Below are positions 58,995 through 64,000 of a stretch of DNA of 64,000 nt, one piece after another (position 1 is the first letter of the stretch; each line of letters starts with the position of its first letter). Source of the stretch: Medicago truncatula (Eukaryota; Streptophyta; Magnoliopsida; Fabales; Fabaceae). The notes beneath the pieces were generated by a model. The model ran no database searches, was not told the DNA's origin, and saw nothing but the letters and a program-made list of their open reading frames with translations. The stretch spans positions 30,829,332 to 30,893,331 of the forward strand of contig NC_053046.1 of assembly GCF_003473485.1 (NCBI RefSeq). Reading direction: 5' to 3'. Made by a program: the position numbers and the translations under genes.

Positions 58995-61900
58995 GAAAAG
59001 TGCATTTTTTGTACTTGGGTCTGTCCATTTGAGGTGATCCTCGTAGGTTAGTCTGGAACCATGTGTTGCATAACTTAAAGATCTAGATTGTCTGGTTGGA
59101 AAAGTCGTTTCTTTTCTTTCGGGGGCCGTTTGACTTTGCTTAAATCTGTTCTGACCTCTCTGCCTGTCTATGCACTTTCCTTCTTCAAAGCTCTGTCAAG
59201 TATAATCTCTTCCTTTGAATCTTTGCTTAATTTTTTCTTTTTTGGGGAGGGAGTGAGGATCATAGAAAAATTCTTTGGATTAATTGGAATACCATTTGTC
59301 TCAACAAGGAGTCTGGAGGTCTGGGGGTTAGGTAACTAAGGGAGTTTAATTTATCTCTTTTAGGGAAATGATGTTGGAAGATGTTAGTTGACAGATGTGG
59401 GTTTTGGTAAAGGGTGTTGGCTGCTAGGTATGGTGAGGAGGCAGAGAGGTTGGAGGTTGGGGGCCGGAGGTGGCTAAAATAAGGGCTGGAGTGGGCTATG
59501 AGATTGTTGGGTGGTTTCCGGAGATGGTGTCCCGTAAGGTGGGAGATGGGGCTGACACTTTCTTTTGGTTTGATAGGTGGTTAGGAGATGTGCTTCTCTG
59601 TCAGCGTTTTAGGCTGTTGTTTGATCTAGCGGAGAACATGTTGTCTTTAGTTGCTACTATGTTCTCTCTAGGATGGGGGGAGGGGGTGAGGCTTGGCAAT
59701 GGAGAAGGATGTTGTGGATATGGGAGGAGGAGTTGTTAGCGGAGTGTAGGATATTACTTTCTAACGTTATTTTGCAGGGTAATGTTTCCGATCATTTGTT
59801 TGGGTATCGGTTGACTGCTTGGTTTGTAATTTTTTAACAAATACTTCGTTTCTTTGAGAGTCCTCTCTGGTATGCCTTGTGTCAAAGAGGTGTCTCTGTT
59901 TATGTGATTATATATATACCATTTTTGTTTCTTAAAAAAAAAGTTAGTTTTGTCTATATCATAAAATTTTTAAAATCTAATGAGCACTTTTAAATCACCA
60001 AAATTAGTGTTTATATTAAATGTTTATTTTATTTTAAAAAAATTGTTTAATATTTACATCGTGTTAGTTGCGGATATAGACATTTGTTTCAATGTAAAGA
60101 AAAAAACTTTTCAAGAGGAGAAAGCGTTAATGCCAAAAAATTCATATTGTTGATATTTGGGTGCTTATGATGTCTAAGAATAATTGATTACAAGTGAAGT
60201 TTATAATGGAATTTCAAACTCAACACAAACTCTATGGAATTCAAAATCTAGTTGGAAATGGAGAAGTGGCGTGTTCGGGGTTCAAACCTTTAGTCCCTGC
60301 ATATATTATTCAGAACAAGGGGTTGTTAGTGAATGTAATGGAATTCATATATTGTTGTTAGTGAATGTAATGAAAAGTGCATTTTTTGTACTTGGGTCTG
60401 TCCATTTGAGGTGATCCTCGTAGGTTAGTCTGGAACCATGTGTTGCATAACTTAAAGATCTAGATTGTCTGGTTGGAAAAGTCGTTTCTTTTCTTTCGGG
60501 GGCCGTTTGACTTTGCTTAAATCTGTTCTGACCTCTCTGCCTGTCTATGCACTTTCCTTCTTCAAAGCTCTGTCAAGTATAATCTCTTCCTTTGAATCTT
60601 TGCTTAATTTTTTCTTTTTTGGGGAGGGAGTGAGGATCATAGAAAAATTCTTTGGATTAATTGGAATACCATTTGTCTCAACAAGGAGTCTGGAGGTCTG
60701 GGGGTTAGGTAACTAAGGGAGTTTAATTTATCTCTTTTAGGGAAATGATGTTGGAAGATGTTAGTTGACAGATGTGGGTTTTGGTAAAGGGTGTTGGCTG
60801 CTAGGTATGGTGAGGAGGCAGAGAGGTTGGAGGTTGGGGGCCGGAGGTGGCTAAAATAAGGGCTGGAGTGGGCTATGAGATTGTTGGGTGGTTTCCGGAG
60901 ATGGTGTCCCGTAAGGTGGGAGATGGGGCTGACACTTTCTTTTGGTTTGATAGGTGGTTAGGAGATGTGCTTCTCTGTCAGCGTTTTAGGCTGTTGTTTG
61001 ATCTAGCGGAGAACATGTTGTCTTTAGTTGCTACTATGTTCTCTCTAGGATGGGGGGAGGGGGTGAGGCTTGGCAATGGAGAAGGATGTTGTGGATATGG
61101 GAGGAGGAGTTGTTAGCGGAGTGTAGGATATTACTTTCTAACGTTATTTTGCAGGGTAATGTTTCCGATCATTTGTTTGGGTATCGGTTGACTGCTTGGT
61201 TTGTAATTTTTTAACAAATACTTCGTTTCTTTGAGAGTCCTCTCTGGTATGCCTTGTGTCAAAGAGGTGTCTCTGTTTATGTGATTATATATATACCATT
61301 TTTGTTTCTTAAAAAAAAGTTAGTTTTGTCTATATCATAAAATTTTTAAAATCTAATGAGCACTTTTAAATCACCAAAATTAGTGTTTATATTAAATGTT
61401 TATTTTATTTTAAAAAAATTGTTTAATATTTACATCGTGTTAGTTGCGGATATAGACATTTGTTTCAATGTAAAGAAAAAAACTTTTCAAGAGGAGAAAG
61501 CGTTAATGCCAAAAAATTCATATTGTTGATATTTGGGTGCTTATGATGTCTAAGAATAATTGATTACAAGTGAAGTTTATAATGGAATTTCAAACTCAAC
61601 ACAAACTCTATGGAATTCAAAATCTAGTTGGAAATGGAGAAGTGGCGTGTTCGGGGTTCAAACCTTTAGTCCCTGCATATATTATTCAGAACAAGGGGTT
61701 GTTAGTGAATGTAATGGAATTCATATATTGTTGTTAGTGAATGTAATGAAAAGTGCATTTTTTGTACTTGGGTCTGTCCATTTGAGGTGATCCTCGTAGG
61801 TTAGTCTGGAACCATGTGTTGCATAACTTAAAGATCTAGATTGTCTGGTTGGAAAAGTCGTTTCTTTTCTTTCGGGGGCCGTTTGACTTTGCTTAAATCT

Positions 61901-64000
61901 GTTCTGACCTCTCTGCCTGTCTATGCACTTTCCTTCTTCAAAGCTCTGTCAAGTATAATCTCTTCCTTTGAATCTTTGCTTAATTTTTTCTTTTTTGGGG
62001 AGGGAGTGAGGATCATAGAAAAATTCTTTGGATTAATTGGAATACCATTTGTCTCAACAAGGAGTCTGGAGGTCTGGGGGTTAGGTAACTAAGGGAGTTT
62101 AATTTATCTCTTTTAGGGAAATGATGTTGGAAGATGTTAGTTGACAGATGTGGGTTTTGGTAAAGGGTGTTGGCTGCTAGGTATGGTGAGGAGGCAGAGA
62201 GGTTGGAGGTTGGGGGCCGGAGGTGGCTAAAATAAGGGCTGGAGTGGGCTATGAGATTGTTGGGTGGTTTCCGGAGATGGTGTCCCGTAAGGTGGGAGAT
62301 GGGGCTGACACTTTCTTTTGGTTTGATAGGTGGTTAGGAGATGTGCTTCTCTGTCAGCGTTTTAGGCTGTTGTTTGATCTAGCGGAGAACATGTTGTCTT
62401 TAGTTGCTACTATGTTCTCTCTAGGATGGGGGGAGGGGGTGAGGCTTGGCAATGGAGAAGGATGTTGTGGATATGGGAGGAGGAGTTGTTAGCGGAGTGT
62501 AGGATATTACTTTCTAACGTTATTTTGCAGGGTAATGTTTCCGATCATTTGTTTGGGTATCGGTTGACTGCTTGGTTTGTAATTTTTTAACAAATACTTC
62601 GTTTCTTTGAGAGTCCTCTCTGGTATGCCTTGTGTCAAAGAGGTGTCTCTGTTTATGTGATTATATATATACCATTTTTGTTTCTTAAAAAAAAAGTTAG
62701 TTTTGTCTATATCATAAAATTTTTAAAATCTAATGAGCACTTTTAAATCACCAAAATTAGTGTTTATATTAAATGTTTATTTTATTTTAAAAAAATTGTT
62801 TAATATTTACATCGTGTTAGTTGCGGATATAGACATTTGTTTCAATGTAAAGAAAAAAACTTTTCAAGAGGAGAAAGCGTTAATGCCAAAAAATTCATAT
62901 TGTTGATATTTGGGTGCTTATGATGTCTAAGAATAATTGATTACAAGTGAAGTTTATAATGGAATTTCAAACTCAACACAAACTCTATGGAATTCAAAAT
63001 CTAGTTGGAAATGGAGAAGTGGCGTGTTCGGGGTTCAAACCTTTAGTCCCTGCATATATTATTCAGAACAAGGGGTTGTTAGTGAATGTAATGGAATTCA
63101 TATATTGTTGTTAGTGAATGTAATGAAAAGTGCATTTTTTGTACTTGGGTCTGTCCATTTGAGGTGATCCTCGTAGGTTAGTCTGGAACCATGTGTTGCA
63201 TAACTTAAAGATCTAGATTGTCTGGTTGGAAAAGTCGTTTCTTTTCTTTCGGGGGCCGTTTGACTTTGCTTAAATCTGTTCTGACCTCTCTGCCTGTCTA
63301 TGCACTTTCCTTCTTCAAAGCTCTGTCAAGTATAATCTCTTCCTTTGAATCTTTGCTTAATTTTTTCTTTTTTGGGGAGGGAGTGAGGATCATAGAAAAA
63401 TTCTTTGGATTAATTGGAATACCATTTGTCTCAACAAGGAGTCTGGAGGTCTGGGGGTTAGGTAACTAAGGGAGTTTAATTTATCTCTTTTAGGGAAATG
63501 ATGTTGGAAGATGTTAGTTGACAGATGTGGGTTTTGGTAAAGGGTGTTGGCTGCTAGGTATGGTGAGGAGGCAGAGAGGTTGGAGGTTGGGGGCCGGAGG
63601 TGGCTAAAATAAGGGCTGGAGTGGGCTATGAGATTGTTGGGTGGTTTCCGGAGATGGTGTCCCGTAAGGTGGGAGATGGGGCTGACACTTTCTTTTGGTT
63701 TGATAGGTGGTTAGGAGATGTGCTTCTCTGTCAGCGTTTTAGGCTGTTGTTTGATCTAGCGGAGAACATGTTGTCTTTAGTTGCTACTATGTTCTCTCTA
63801 GGATGGGGGGAGGGGGTGAGGCTTGGCAATGGAGAAGGATGTTGTGGATATGGGAGGAGGAGTTGTTAGCGGAGTGTAGGATATTACTTTCTAACGTTAT
63901 TTTGCAGGGTAATGTTTCCGATCATTTGTTTGGGTATCGGTTGACTGCTTGGTTTGTAATTTTTTAACAAATACTTCGTTTCTTTGAGAGTCCTCTCTGG
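58995..64000 (+). repeat. Tandem array of a 1,377-bp LINE-containing unit (3.6+ copies)
   Basis: Head-to-tail units at 58995-60371, 60372-61747, 61748-63124 and 63125-64000 (cut by the window edge). The copies look identical; the only length change I found is 8 instead of 9 A in a run (unit 2). Each unit has three parts: (a) about 950 bp from the C-terminal reverse transcriptase region of an L1-type LINE (WKSRFFSFGGRLTLLKSVLT, SLPVYALSFFKA, later DTFFWFDRWLGDV); (b) about 250 bp AT-rich; (c) about 200 bp related to the MYB 3' flank (52735-52876), plus a SINE scrap (GTTCGGGGTTCAAACC). The LINE part is broken by stops and shifts and is 5'- and 3'-truncated. This is either a satellite born from a LINE fragment by recent unequal exchange, or an assembly artefact. 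Confidence 0.95.
59010..59935 (+). mobile_element. Truncated L1-type LINE within repeat unit 1
   Basis: YLGLSI and GDPRRL precede LSGWKSRFFSFGGRLTLLKS, TSLPVYALSFFKA and SFESLLNFFF. After a frame change come the plant LINE words IGIPFVSTRSLEVWGLGN and, in a further frame, FPEMVSRKVGDGADTFFWF and DLAENMLSLVATMFSLGW. These are the thumb and post-RT region of plant L1 reverse transcriptase polyproteins. It ends in GTTTCTT plus an A-run. Catalytic RT motifs, endonuclease and RNase H are missing. Units 2-4 carry the same piece at +1,377 bp steps. Confidence 0.85.

Overview
This is nuclear DNA of a eudicot plant: AT-rich, with interrupted genes using GT-AG introns and many short plant transposons. 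The repeat families and gene sequences look like a legume of the Medicago type; this is inferred from memory, not from a search.

Layout. 1-1010: 5' half of a calmodulin-binding receptor-like cytoplasmic kinase gene (- strand, running off the left edge). 3284-3656: fragment of an RBL/RBBP5-like COMPASS WD40 gene. 5078-8474: a LINE RNase H relic, a G26 tract and a 1.3-kb foldback Mutator-like element. 9926-17621: nine-exon plastid anion transporter gene PHT4;3 (- strand), whose introns carry a small LTR element, MITEs and a nested insertion. 19488-22389: hotdog-fold acyl-CoA thioesterase (+). 26600-28690: a cluster of six box C/D snoRNA genes (- strand) with a TATA box and a telo-box-like motif; it is the most interesting non-coding locus here. 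31185-33400: a decayed duplicate of the 3' half of the thioesterase locus, ending at a small mitochondrial complex I-type protein gene (33410-34043, -). 38493-42376: six-exon laccase (+). 43041-49413: MITEs, SINEs and LINE relics. 50943-52345: DIVARICATA-type MYB transcription factor (+). 53539-55635: uncharacterised three-exon gene (-), with a broken copy of its 5' end at 56706-57205. 57288-58712: Stowaway and nested MITEs. 58995-64000: at least 3.6 head-to-tail copies of a 1,377-bp unit containing a truncated LINE; the copies look almost identical and run off the right edge.

The protein genes are unrelated neighbours (signalling, plastid transport, acyl-CoA metabolism, respiration, lignin or phenolic oxidation, transcription), as is usual in plants. 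The snoRNA cluster serves rRNA modification: its antisense elements match 18S and 25S rRNA segments that I know from memory. Coding coordinates were set by hand from splice sites, with reading phase checked exon by exon.
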